Below, in pieces: positions 1 to 8,567 of a stretch of 64,000 nt of DNA. The notes under the pieces are model-generated. The model ran no database searches. It worked only from the letters and a program-made list of their open reading frames with translations, and was not told the DNA's origin. The position numbers and the translations under genes were made by a program. The stretch is from Donghicola sp041224595 (GTDB taxonomy: Bacteria; Pseudomonadota; Alphaproteobacteria; Rhodobacterales; Rhodobacteraceae), in NCBI RefSeq assembly GCF_041224595.1, contig NZ_JBGFGN010000157.1, forward strand, positions 62,001 to 126,000. Reading direction: 5' to 3'. Each line of letters opens with the position of its first letter. The stretch's first letter is position 1.

Positions 1-140
1 GTCAGCTTTCGCAGCTGCTCCGCGCTCTCGATGTTCCGTGCAAACAGGATAAAGCCCCACGGTTGCGCGGTCCTGAAAAAGTCACGCTCGGCGCCTGTCA
101 GAACAGGCCCCGAGCATCCAAAGATAGCGGCAAGGTTCAT
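1..140 (-). CDS. nagZ: Beta-N-acetylhexosaminidase, N-terminal fragment
   Basis: Only the first 46 or so codons lie in the window; the gene runs off the left edge. The reading begins Met-Asn-Leu-Ala-Ala-Ile-Phe-Gly-Cys-Ser-Gly and contains PWGFILFARNIES, the typical opening of NagZ, a cytoplasmic glycoside hydrolase family 3 enzyme that removes GlcNAc from peptidoglycan turnover products. It starts 3 bases after the stop codon of the SPOR-domain gene, so the two are probably co-transcribed. The argS-SPOR-nagZ order is familiar from Rhodobacteraceae and supports the call. The catalytic part of the enzyme is outside the window and cannot be checked. Confidence 0.85.
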   Translation of the reverse strand, partial: MNLAAIFGCSGPVLTGAERDFFRTAQPWGFILFARNIESAEQLRKL

Positions 141-143
141 GGG

Positions 144-1142
144 TTAGCGCAGCGCGATCGGAATACAGGCCGCGTTGCCCGCTACCAGCACCGAGCAGAA
201 CCGGCGCGAGTCGGCCAGATCGTCAAAGCCGTGCACGCGCAGGCGGTAGAAAATGCGCCCACCGCTCTCGGCCTTTTGGATCACACGGCTTTTGCCGTCA
301 AAGAACTCAGCGAACTGGCCACTGATGCGGGTCCATTCCACGCGCGCGATTTCGGGGCTTTCATACGCGCCAAGCTGCACCAAACGAGTGCCAGCAGGCA
401 GCGCGGTTGCGTCAAGTTCGGTCGCGGTCGATGTAATGGAGGCGACGAAATCATCGCTGGCTGATGCGACCTGAACCGAATCGCCAGCCGGGAACGGACG
501 GATCTGCGGGCGCAGCGCGACAACGGCAGGTTCAGCAGCATCGTCTAGCATCAGGGTATCTTGGGGCTTCACCGCCAAGGCCAGTTGATTCGCCAGAGCC
601 GCAAAGTCGTCTTCAGTATCAACAACGTTATCCAGCGGGACGGGAATATTTGCCTCGTCCACCAAGACGTCAGAATCGTTTACGGCGAATTCCGTCGACT
701 CTGCAGGGACAGGTTCAACAGGCATTATTTCGGACAAAGGGGCGTCTTCTGCCGCGACGTCCAGCTGTTCCGGAGCAAGGACGACTTCGGCCACCGGAGC
801 GCTGTTTGCGCCAGCGGCGACCACTTCATTGACCGCGAGGCCTAGATTCTCGGCTTGTTCGCCACCGGGATCGGCGGGGGCCACGCGCACGGGCCCCTCC
901 ATCGCGGCGACAACAGGAACGCCACTGACATCACGGACAATCGTCCCATAACCCCATAGAACAACAGCAGAAACCACAGCCACAGAGGCCACAGAACCAA
1001 CAATATTAATCAGCTTGCGGCGCGGGCTTTCTTCAACAACGAAGTCCTGCATGTAGTCTGCGGGGTCATCCCAGCCATAGTTTCCACCATACTGGTTGTA
1101 GGGCGTGTAACCGCCCTGTGACGATTGATAATCCGCCATCAC
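144..1142 (-). CDS. SPOR-domain membrane protein
   Basis: A 332-residue protein with a Gly/Tyr/Gln-rich cytoplasmic N-terminus, one membrane span around residues 46-68, a long acidic Ala/Val/Pro-rich linker, and a C-terminal SPOR domain from about residue 245 (GTRLVQLGAYESPEIARVEW onward). SPOR domains bind glycan strands stripped of stem peptides at the division septum, so this is probably a septal peptidoglycan-binding protein of the FtsN/DedD type. It sits between argS (77 bases upstream) and nagZ (3 bases downstream), which fits a role in wall turnover. Two adjacent ATG codons open the frame and either could be used. The family is clear; the exact partner is not. Confidence 0.85.
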   Translation of the reverse strand: MMADYQSSQGGYTPYNQYGGNYGWDDPADYMQDFVVEESPRRKLINIVGSVASVAVVSAVVLWGYGTIVRDVSGVPVVAAMEGPVRVAPADPGGEQAENLGLAVNEVVAAGANSAPVAEVVLAPEQLDVAAEDAPLSEIMPVEPVPAESTEFAVNDSDVLVDEANIPVPLDNVVDTEDDFAALANQLALAVKPQDTLMLDDAAEPAVVALRPQIRPFPAGDSVQVASASDDFVASITSTATELDATALPAGTRLVQLGAYESPEIARVEWTRISGQFAEFFDGKSRVIQKAESGGRIFYRLRVHGFDDLADSRRFCSVLVAGNAACIPIALR

Positions 1143-1219
1143 TGCCTCTCTGATCCCAGCGATCCCGGACTGCCGCTGGTTATATCTACTGCTCGTGTCT
1201 CGCCTGTGGGCTGCGTTCT

Positions 1220-2965
1220 TTAGCGCAGTTCCTCAGCTGGCGTGACACCCAAGATACCAAGACCGGCTGCAATCACAACGGCTGTCGAACGCGCCAGGGC
1301 GATTTTTGCTTGCGATGTGGCAGAATCGCCGTCCTGAATGAATCTCAGGCTGGTATTTTCGTTGCCACGGTTCCAGAGGCCATGCAAATCCGATGCCAAT
1401 TCATACAGGTAGAAGGCAATCCGGTGCGGTTCGTTGGTCCGTGCGGCGATTTCCACCAGACGCGGCCACTCGGCGATTTTCTTCAACAGGTTCAATTCGG
1501 CCTCGTGGTCCAGCTTGGTGTGGTCCGCCGCCAGCAGGGTCGCATCATCAGCCGAGATACTTGCTTCTGCCGCTTTGCGCAGGACCGAAGCCACACGGGC
1601 GTGGGCGTACTGCACGTAGAAGACAGGGTTGTCCTTGGACTGTTCCAGAACCTTGTCGAAGTCAAAGTCCAGCGGCGCGTCGTTCTTGCGGGTCAGCATC
1701 ACGAAACGGGTCACATCGGGGCCAACCTGCTCCACGACATCGCGCAGCATGATGAAGGTCCCTGCCCGCTTGGACATTTTGAAGGGCTCACCGTTCTTGA
1801 ACAGCTTCACCAGCTGGCACAGTTTGATGTCGACGGGAACTTTGCCACCGGACAGCGCGCTGACGGCAGCCTTCATGCGTTTGACATAGCCGCCGTGGTC
1901 GGCGCCAAAGACGTCGATCAGCAGGTCAAAGCCACGCTGCACCTTGTCGTAGTGATAGGCGATATCGGGCGCGAAATAGGTCCACGCGCCGTCCGACTTC
2001 ATGATCGGGCGGTCTACGTCGTCACCATAGTCGGTCGACTTGAAAAGGGTCTGCTCGCGGGGTTCCCAGTCCTCGGGCAGCTTGCCTTTGGGGGGCTCCA
2101 GCGTACCTCGATAGATCAGGCCCTTGTCGGTCAGATCCTGAATAGCGCCTTCGATCCGGCCCGTGCCGTAGAGCGACTTTTCGCTGTAGAACACGTCCAT
2201 CTCGACGCCGAGCATTTTCAGATCCTCGCGGATCAGCTCCATCATCGCATCGGTCGCGAACTCGCGCACCTCGGCCAACCAGACGTCTTCGGGCTGATCG
2301 ACATAAGCATCGCCAACCTTGTCTTTCAGGTTTGCGCCCACTTCGATCAGGTACTCACCGGGGTAAGTGCCATCTTCGAATGCGACTTCCTGACCGTGGG
2401 CCTCCAGGTAGCGTAGGTAGACCGACCGCGCCAGAACATCGACCTGAGCACCACCGTCGTTGATGTAATATTCGCGGGTCACGTCGTAACCGGCAAAATC
2501 CAGCAGGCTCGCCAGTGCGTCACCGAAAACCGCACCGCGGGTGTGACCCACGTGCAGCGGACCGGTGGGGTTCGCCGAAACGTATTCAACATTCACTTTC
2601 TTGCCCGCGCCCACCTCGGACCGGCCAAAACGTGTGCCGCTGTGCAGAACCGCCGATACCAGTCCCTGCCAGACCGCGGGCGCAAGACGCAGGTTGATGA
2701 AACCGGGTCCAGCCACTTCGGCACTGGTGATACGGTCGTCCGCAGCCAGCTTCTCGACCAATTTTTCGGCGATATCGCGGGGCTTTGACTTTGCAGCCTT
2801 GGCCAGCACCATCGCGGCATTGGTCGCCATGTCCCCGTGCAGCGGATCACGCGGAGGCTCCACCGTGACGTTGGCGAAATCGAGGCCCTCGGGCAGCGCG
2901 CCCTCGGCCTGCATTTGCCCGAGCGCGGCAAGAACAACAGCGTGAATATCGGTAAAGAGGTTCAT
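1220..2965 (-). CDS. argS: Arginine--tRNA ligase
   Basis: This 581-residue class I aminoacyl-tRNA synthetase charges tRNA-Arg in the cytoplasm. Visible landmarks are an N-terminal Arg-tRNA synthetase-specific domain (about residues 1-90), the signature NPTGPLHVGHTRGAVFGD, in which HVGH is the HIGH-type ATP-binding motif, KMSKRAGTF as the KMSKS-type loop, and the C-terminal DALR anticodon-binding domain. Length is normal for the family. It lies between the antiporter gene (52 bases upstream) and the SPOR gene (77 bases downstream) in an apparently continuous minus-strand unit with dgt. The ATG start keeps the whole N-terminal domain. No anomaly was seen. Confidence 0.98.
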   Translation of the reverse strand: MNLFTDIHAVVLAALGQMQAEGALPEGLDFANVTVEPPRDPLHGDMATNAAMVLAKAAKSKPRDIAEKLVEKLAADDRITSAEVAGPGFINLRLAPAVWQGLVSAVLHSGTRFGRSEVGAGKKVNVEYVSANPTGPLHVGHTRGAVFGDALASLLDFAGYDVTREYYINDGGAQVDVLARSVYLRYLEAHGQEVAFEDGTYPGEYLIEVGANLKDKVGDAYVDQPEDVWLAEVREFATDAMMELIREDLKMLGVEMDVFYSEKSLYGTGRIEGAIQDLTDKGLIYRGTLEPPKGKLPEDWEPREQTLFKSTDYGDDVDRPIMKSDGAWTYFAPDIAYHYDKVQRGFDLLIDVFGADHGGYVKRMKAAVSALSGGKVPVDIKLCQLVKLFKNGEPFKMSKRAGTFIMLRDVVEQVGPDVTRFVMLTRKNDAPLDFDFDKVLEQSKDNPVFYVQYAHARVASVLRKAAEASISADDATLLAADHTKLDHEAELNLLKKIAEWPRLVEIAARTNEPHRIAFYLYELASDLHGLWNRGNENTSLRFIQDGDSATSQAKIALARSTAVVIAAGLGILGVTPAEELR

Positions 2966-3017
2966 AGGTCCAATCCTGTCTGATTGAGGATGGGATGTAC
3001 CAGCCCTATGCCCCGCG

Positions 3018-4841
3018 TCAATCCCGAGTGGCAGAATCCTCCTTGGGGGGCAGCATTGCCAACAGGGTCACGCCCGACTTTTCACGCGGGGGATGTTCTG
3101 GTCCCAGCAAACGCACGCTTCCGTTTTCGAAAATCTCCATCATGGGAACCCCGTCGGGACGATCCGCTTCCCATTGTTCGAGCGTGTAATCGTCGGTCAG
3201 GTTCGTACGGCTAAAGCGCCAGCCTTGGAGCATCAAACTGCTGAGTTCGCGGTGAGTGCGCCCCGAGCCCAATTCACGACCGCCAAGAGTTACAGGCAGC
3301 GTGTGACGGCGGGACTCCTCGCGTGAACGGGCGATCTGCCAGACGTTCTCGCGGCCAAACTCGGGGGCCAGATCGGTCGCCACGAGGGTGTTGTAGGCAT
3401 CATTATCCGTGGCAGCGATGACCTTTTCAAAGGGAACCAAATCCAGCGTATTGTGTGCATCTTCAGACAGGATATCCCCGTAATAGGTGCGTACGCCTGC
3501 CTCTCGGGCACTGCGCAGGCGCGATCGATTGCGATCAACGACCAGCACGGGCATCTCCGCATCCTGCAAGGCCTTGGCCAGCGCCGTCGACCAGCGAGAT
3601 CCCCCCACGATCAGCACGCCAGAAGCGCGATCCGCAGTGAGCCCCAGCCAGCCGGCCAGTGGCGCCAGCGTGAACCCGTGCAACACCACCGTAGCCGCCA
3701 CAAGCGCAAACGCGAGCGCCGGAATTTTGGCGGCATCATCATAGCCCAGTCCCACCAAACGCTCTGAAAAAAGACCGGCAACCGCAACCAAGACCACCCC
3801 GCGCGGCCCCGTCAGCGCGATCAGGATGCGCTCTTTCATTGGCACGTCAGATCCCAGCAGAGACACCATGACCGTCACCGGACGGGCCAGCAAGATCACG
3901 ACGATGATAAAGCCCAACGTGCTCCATTCCATCGCGAACAGGGTGTCGCGGTCCATGTTGGCGGCAAGCAGAATAAAGACGCCGGACACCAGCAGAACGG
4001 TTGCGTGCTCTTTGAACCTGCGCAATTCGTCGTAGCTGGGAAGCTCTGCGTTGGCGATCACAACACCCATCACGGTCACTGCCAGCAACCCGCTTTCGTG
4101 CAGAACGGCGTCAGAGGCCGCAAAGACTGCCACCAAGACGGTGAACAGCACAGGGACCTTCATGTATTCCGGCACGACCCCGCGGGTGAAACCTTGGGCG
4201 ATACCCCAACCCGCTGCCAGACCAAGAATGGTCGCAACGCCGATACCCAAAGAGAATTCGGTGACAGCCTCGCCCACAGTTGCGGTGTCTGCCATCACGA
4301 GAACCACGGTGAACGCCAGAACAGCCGCCAGCGCGCCTACCGGATCGTTCACGATCGCTTCCCACTGAAGCAACTTCGCGGGGCGCTGTTGCAACCGTGC
4401 CTGACGCAAAAGCGGTGCGATCACGGTTGGCCCTGTGACCACCATAATCCCGCCAAAGACGCTGGACGCCGCCCAACCAAGGCCCGCCGCATAATGCAGC
4501 GCCGCCGCCGACAAGGCCCACCCAAGCGGGGCCCCGATGAACACCAACCGCCTGACGCCGACACGCGCCTCTCGCAATGAATGAAAGTCGAGGGTCAGAC
4601 CGCCCTCAAATAGGATAATCGCGACCGCGATGCTGATCATCGGCTTCATCAGCGGGCCGATGTCCCTAGCCGGGTCAAAAATCCCCAGACCGGGTCCAAC
4701 GATCAGACCCGCCAAAAGCATCAAAACGATCGCGGGCATCCGCAGACGCCACGCCAGCCACTGGCTCCCGACACCCAAAGCTCCGACCAGCGCAATCGCA
4801 TTCACGGGGCCAAGCCCCGCCACTTCACTCGCTACAGCCAT
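3018..4841 (-). CDS. CPA-type Na+/K+:H+ antiporter with RCK domain
   Basis: A 607-residue inner-membrane protein. The first 400 or so residues are about a dozen hydrophobic segments of the sodium/hydrogen exchanger fold, including VVTGPTVIAPLLRQA and EAIVNDPVGAL, regions equivalent to the ion-binding helices of CPA antiporters. The C-terminal part has a TrkA-N/RCK Rossmann domain (GVLIVGGSRWSTALAKAL near residue 410, then LVVDRNRSRL), which usually senses NAD(H) or nucleotides. It probably exchanges Na+ or K+ for protons. A ribosome-binding AAAGGA lies just before the ATG. The gene is 18 bases after dgt and 52 before argS. The transported ion cannot be told from sequence. Confidence 0.88.
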   Translation of the reverse strand: MAVASEVAGLGPVNAIALVGALGVGSQWLAWRLRMPAIVLMLLAGLIVGPGLGIFDPARDIGPLMKPMISIAVAIILFEGGLTLDFHSLREARVGVRRLVFIGAPLGWALSAAALHYAAGLGWAASSVFGGIMVVTGPTVIAPLLRQARLQQRPAKLLQWEAIVNDPVGALAAVLAFTVVLVMADTATVGEAVTEFSLGIGVATILGLAAGWGIAQGFTRGVVPEYMKVPVLFTVLVAVFAASDAVLHESGLLAVTVMGVVIANAELPSYDELRRFKEHATVLLVSGVFILLAANMDRDTLFAMEWSTLGFIIVVILLARPVTVMVSLLGSDVPMKERILIALTGPRGVVLVAVAGLFSERLVGLGYDDAAKIPALAFALVAATVVLHGFTLAPLAGWLGLTADRASGVLIVGGSRWSTALAKALQDAEMPVLVVDRNRSRLRSAREAGVRTYYGDILSEDAHNTLDLVPFEKVIAATDNDAYNTLVATDLAPEFGRENVWQIARSREESRRHTLPVTLGGRELGSGRTHRELSSLMLQGWRFSRTNLTDDYTLEQWEADRPDGVPMMEIFENGSVRLLGPEHPPREKSGVTLLAMLPPKEDSATRD

Positions 4842-4859
4842 GGATGTTCCTTTGTCGTC

Positions 4860-6041
4860 TTATCGTTGTGCCGGTCCGTGCAAATCCCCTAGCCCCTGTC
4901 CTCCGCACAGCCGCGCATGCTCTAGCAGTGCGAACCGGTCCGTCATGCCAGACACGTAGTCCGCCACGCTGCGCGCGATCTCTGTCTCTCCTTGGTCCCG
5001 AACAGCCGCAATCTGGGCCTGCCAGTTCTCTGGCAACATCCGCGGATCGTTCAGATAAGTCTGGAACAGATCGATCGTTACCTGCGTCACGCGCTCGCGT
5101 ACTTCGACAACAGAAGGGGCGCGGTACATCCGCGTGAACAGGAAACGACGAATGACGTTAATCTGTTCCCTCAGGTCATCAGAAAATGTCACCATTGCAA
5201 TTCCGGCCATGCGCAATTCTTCGACCGAGCCTGCCCCAGTAGCCTTGAGGCTGGCCTGAGCGGTATCGATTACGTCGCCGACCATCACCCCGAACACACG
5301 GCGCAAAGCCTCGTACCGGCGACGGCGGCGGTCCAGATTGGGGTACTTGGCGTCCACCTCGGCATAGGCATCGCAGACGATCGGCAACGCCGCGACCTCT
5401 TCTTCGGTAAAGAGCCCTGCCCGCAAGCCATCCTGCAAATCGTGGTTATTATAAGCCACGTCATCGGCAATGGCCGCCACCTGCGCCTCGGCGCTGGCAT
5501 GGGTGTCCAGTTCCAGATTATGCCGTGCGTTATATTCGGAAAGTGCATAGGGATGCGGCGCGGGAACCGGGCCGTTGTGCTTGGCGATCCCTTCTAGCGT
5601 TTCCCATGTCAGGTTCAGCCCGTCGAAATCCGCATAATGGGTTTCGAGCTTGGTCACGATGCGCAGGGCTTGGGCGTTGTGGTCAAACCCACCAAAGGGG
5701 GCCATCAACTCAGCCAGAGCATCCTCGCCTGTGTGCCCGAACGGTGTGTGTCCCAGATCATGGGCCAGCGCCACAGCCTCGGTCAGTTCCTGATTCAGGC
5801 CCAAAGCGCCCGAGATCGTGCGCGCAACTTGGGCGACTTCCAATGAATGGGTCAGGCGGGTGCGGTAATAATCGCCCTCGTGCTCCACAAAGACCTGAGT
5901 CTTGTGCTTCAACCGCCGAAATGCGCTGGAATGCAGGATACGGTCCCTGTCCCGCTGAAAACAGGACCGGAAGGTGCTGCCTTCTTCCTCAAAAAGCCGG
6001 CCGCGGCTGCGCGCCGGATCACATGCGTAGGGTGCTTGCAT
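4860..6041 (-). CDS. dgt: dGTP triphosphohydrolase-like HD protein
   Basis: A 393-residue cytoplasmic HD-superfamily enzyme of the dGTPase type, which splits dNTPs into deoxynucleoside and tripolyphosphate. The metal-binding HD signature is visible as TRLTHSLEVAQVARTI followed by ALAHDLGHTPFGHTGE, and a further conserved Asp occurs in IADDVAYNNHDLQDGL. FRRLKHKTQVF near residue 40 is typical. A strong ribosome-binding site (AGGAGGGGG) precedes the ATG. It is the first gene of the minus-strand block dgt-antiporter-argS-SPOR-nagZ and is divergent from the Fe-S carrier gene, 76 bases apart. Its substrate preference among dNTPs is unknown. Confidence 0.93.
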   Translation of the reverse strand: MQAPYACDPARSRGRLFEEEGSTFRSCFQRDRDRILHSSAFRRLKHKTQVFVEHEGDYYRTRLTHSLEVAQVARTISGALGLNQELTEAVALAHDLGHTPFGHTGEDALAELMAPFGGFDHNAQALRIVTKLETHYADFDGLNLTWETLEGIAKHNGPVPAPHPYALSEYNARHNLELDTHASAEAQVAAIADDVAYNNHDLQDGLRAGLFTEEEVAALPIVCDAYAEVDAKYPNLDRRRRRYEALRRVFGVMVGDVIDTAQASLKATGAGSVEELRMAGIAMVTFSDDLREQINVIRRFLFTRMYRAPSVVEVRERVTQVTIDLFQTYLNDPRMLPENWQAQIAAVRDQGETEIARSVADYVSGMTDRFALLEHARLCGGQGLGDLHGPAQR

Positions 6042-6117
6042 GCCCCCTCCTTGTCGCTAGGTGCTGCACCACATATATTCGAGAAGTCCGCCAATGCAAA
6101 AACTTCGGAGATCATTG

Positions 6118-6441
6118 ATGAATCTGCCCCCCAAGGTCACGCCCCGCGCCTTTGACCGCCTGCACGAAATCGGTGCTGCGGCTTCGGGCAAGGCTCTGCG
6201 CGTCGCCGTCGAAGGCGGCGGCTGCTCGGGCTTTCAATACGAGATCAAGCTGGACGAACCCACGGCTGACGATCTGCTGCTCGAAGGCGCCGGAGAAACG
6301 GTCGTCGTGGACAGCACCTCCCTGCCCTTTCTGGCGAATGCGGTGATCGATTTCACCGAAGAGCTGATCGGCGCTCGTTTCGTGATCGAGAACCCGAATG
6401 CCACCAGCTCTTGCGGCTGCGGCACCAGTTTCTCGATCTAA
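6118..6441 (+). CDS. erpA: A-type iron-sulfur carrier (HesB/IscA/ErpA family)
   Basis: A 107-residue protein that would accept and deliver Fe-S clusters to apo-proteins in the cytoplasm. The three ligand cysteines are present: GGGCSGFQY and, at the C-terminus, SSCGCGTSFSI. I chose the ATG at 6118 because GGAG lies 7 bases before it and the family normally opens with MNLPPKVTPRAF; the frame is open back to 6061, but those 19 residues are unlike the family. The symbol is by best resemblance, since IscA, ErpA and SufA cannot be separated reliably without a tree. It is divergent from dgt and convergent with the 362-residue gene. Confidence 0.9.
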   Translation: MNLPPKVTPRAFDRLHEIGAAASGKALRVAVEGGGCSGFQYEIKLDEPTADDLLLEGAGETVVVDSTSLPFLANAVIDFTEELIGARFVIENPNATSSCGCGTSFSI

Positions 6442-6451
6442 GGGATCGGCG

Positions 6452-7540
6452 TCACATCACGTCGCCGGGCCTTGAGAGGATTTCGAAAAATGCATCGAAC
6501 CCGTCGCACTTTGCGGCGGCTTCCAGGCGGTTATGTGTCGGGAAACTCAGCAGGCCCTCGATTTCCCTTTTCATCGCCGGCCAGTTGCCACAGCGCGGAA
6601 TGCTCATTCGGCGCAGCACGGTTTGCAACTCGCGCATCGGCGAAACTTTATCCCCTTGAATGTGAAGCGAGAACGGGCCGTTGGGAAGGGCCTCTGCAAA
6701 GACCGGTTGGCCGGCACCGTAGGCAACGCATTGGCTGGCCATATACAGTTTCAAGGAGTCCACCTGACCATGTTCGAGCCCGCCGCTGATGCGCAGTTTA
6801 GAGCTTCGGCGCAGCACAAAGTTCTCCACCGGTTGGGGAACTGGCATATTCAAAGCATGAAAAACAGAGATCAGGCGCGAAGCCGTCTCAGCATCGTCTG
6901 CCAGAAACGCGTAGAACAGAGCATTTCTCAGACTGGTTTTGATCGCGGGAGTCGCCATAGCTTCAAGACCGCCCATCGCAGTAAGAATCATCACGCTACG
7001 TGCCAGATCCTTACCCATCGGCATTTCTGCGTAGAAGTCCGGCCGGGAAATGCGCGCGATCGTACGTCGGATCAGCGATTGATCCCCAGCTGCCCCCAAA
7101 GCGGAAACATTGGACTGCCACATCATCCAGCTGCCATACAGGCGCCCCTTGTCAGAATGATCTGCGACAACCAAATCTCTGGAGAGAATCCAGCGTATCA
7201 GACCAGATGAGGCATCCCCCTCGATCCCGTTGCGCTCCAATTCATACGCTATGTGCAAGAGAACCGCATAGGACCGCGGGTTGAACTGCAGCATCTCTGG
7301 CAGGCGATCGTAGAGCGGGCGAAACCGGGCCAGAAAGTCCTGACCGACCGGGATGTTGCACCGCCTAAGAAGCATGAGAAGATATATGATTTCCTCATAC
7401 CAAGCCTTGCTTTCAATCGGTTGTCGATGCCCGAGAATATTACCTGCAAGATTCATTAGATTTGCAGGCGTTTGAGCCCTTGGGCGCAACATGACGACGT
7501 TTCCAAATCGATCGTCATCGTACTTTTCTATACTAAGCAA
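6452..7540 (-). CDS. Hypothetical protein, predicted all-helical, orphan
   Basis: I do not recognise this 362-residue protein. It is mostly helical in character, soluble, with no signal peptide, no clear membrane segment and no catalytic motif I can name. The frame opens with TTG at 7540, 9 bases after a GGAG, so a TTG start is plausible; the next candidate is an ATG at 7492. The gene and its roughly 240-base upstream region look richer in A+T than the flanking genes, and it stands alone on the minus strand between the Fe-S carrier and xthA genes. This suggests an insertion, perhaps by transfer. The 244 bases between it and xthA show no clear feature. Confidence 0.65.
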   Translation of the reverse strand: MLSIEKYDDDRFGNVVMLRPRAQTPANLMNLAGNILGHRQPIESKAWYEEIIYLLMLLRRCNIPVGQDFLARFRPLYDRLPEMLQFNPRSYAVLLHIAYELERNGIEGDASSGLIRWILSRDLVVADHSDKGRLYGSWMMWQSNVSALGAAGDQSLIRRTIARISRPDFYAEMPMGKDLARSVMILTAMGGLEAMATPAIKTSLRNALFYAFLADDAETASRLISVFHALNMPVPQPVENFVLRRSSKLRISGGLEHGQVDSLKLYMASQCVAYGAGQPVFAEALPNGPFSLHIQGDKVSPMRELQTVLRRMSIPRCGNWPAMKREIEGLLSFPTHNRLEAAAKCDGFDAFFEILSRPGDVM

Positions 7541-7784
7541 AACAAAAAACTCCGCACTCTATACCTTGCTCAGCGCTTCGTCGGACAAGGACTGCGCTGA
7601 TTATCATTAGTATGTAGCGAAGCATACAAAAGGTTATTGCACGAACCATTCCCTACAAATGAGGACAGAACTCAACCAGAGGTATATAGCGATAAACTCC
7701 AACACGCACTACCGGTATCGGGGCCTGTGCGGGTTGCTCTTGATGCGGTGATCAGCGATAGCTTGGGCAACTGGGAGAACCACC

Positions 7785-8567
7785 ATGCAGATCGTGACCT
7801 ACAACATCAACGGCGTCAAAGCGCGGATCGAAACGCTCTTGACTTGGCTGCGGGAAGAGAGCCCCGACGTCGTTGCCGTGCAAGAGATTAAATCGGTCGA
7901 CGAAGGCTTCCCCCGCGAGGCGATCGAAGATTTGGGTTACCGCGTTGAAACCCATGGACAAAAGAGCTTCAACGGCGTCGCAATTCTGTCCAAACTCCCG
8001 CTCGAAGATGTGACCCGCGGTTTGCCCGGCGATGACAGTGATGAACAGGCGCGCTGGATCGAGGCCACCGTGATTGGCGAAACTGCTGCCGTGCGCCTCT
8101 GCGCATTGTACCTGCCCAACGGGAACCCAGCGCCCGGGCCGAAATATGATTATAAACTGGCCTGGATGGCGCGCCTGGAGCAGCACGCAAAGCAAATGCT
8201 GCTAGAAGAGATGCCTCTGGTGATGGCCGGCGACTACAACATTATTCCTCAAGACGAAGATGCCGCGCGTCCGCAAGTCTGGCAAAAGGATGCTTTGGCC
8301 CTTCCCCAAAGCCGTGCGGCGTTCCGGCGCATTCTGGACCTTGGGTTTACCGAAGCGTTCCGCACACGCACCTTTGGCGGCGGGCATTATAGCTTCTGGG
8401 ATTATCAGGCAGGTGCCTGGCAAAAGAACGACGGTATCCGCATCGATCACTTCCTACTGAGCCCCGAAGCCGCAGACCTCTTGACCGACTGCCGGATCGA
8501 AGCCGAAGCGAGGGGCAAGGAGAAACCCTCTGACCACGTCCCTGTCTGGTTGACCCTAGACGTCTGA
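7785..8567 (+). CDS. xthA: Exodeoxyribonuclease III
   Basis: A 260-residue endonuclease/exonuclease/phosphatase-fold enzyme that cuts abasic sites and trims 3' blocks during base-excision repair. The expected landmarks occur in order: TYNINGVKAR at the start, VAVQEIKS with the metal-binding Glu, GDYNIIP with Asp and Asn, WDYQAGAWQKNDGIRIDHFL, and the C-terminal SDHVPVWL with the catalytic Asp-His. Length is normal. GGGAGA lies upstream of the ATG. The last 12 bases overlap the 3' end of the convergent monooxygenase gene, so both genes depend on the same bases for their C-termini. Confidence 0.96.
   Translation: MQIVTYNINGVKARIETLLTWLREESPDVVAVQEIKSVDEGFPREAIEDLGYRVETHGQKSFNGVAILSKLPLEDVTRGLPGDDSDEQARWIEATVIGETAAVRLCALYLPNGNPAPGPKYDYKLAWMARLEQHAKQMLLEEMPLVMAGDYNIIPQDEDAARPQVWQKDALALPQSRAAFRRILDLGFTEAFRTRTFGGGHYSFWDYQAGAWQKNDGIRIDHFLLSPEAADLLTDCRIEAEARGKEKPSDHVPVWLTLDV

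Noticed and set aside
6061..6117. A 19-codon N-terminal extension of the Fe-S carrier
   Set aside because: The ATG at 6118 has a proper GGAG and matches the usual family start; the extension covers the dgt-erpA promoter region.
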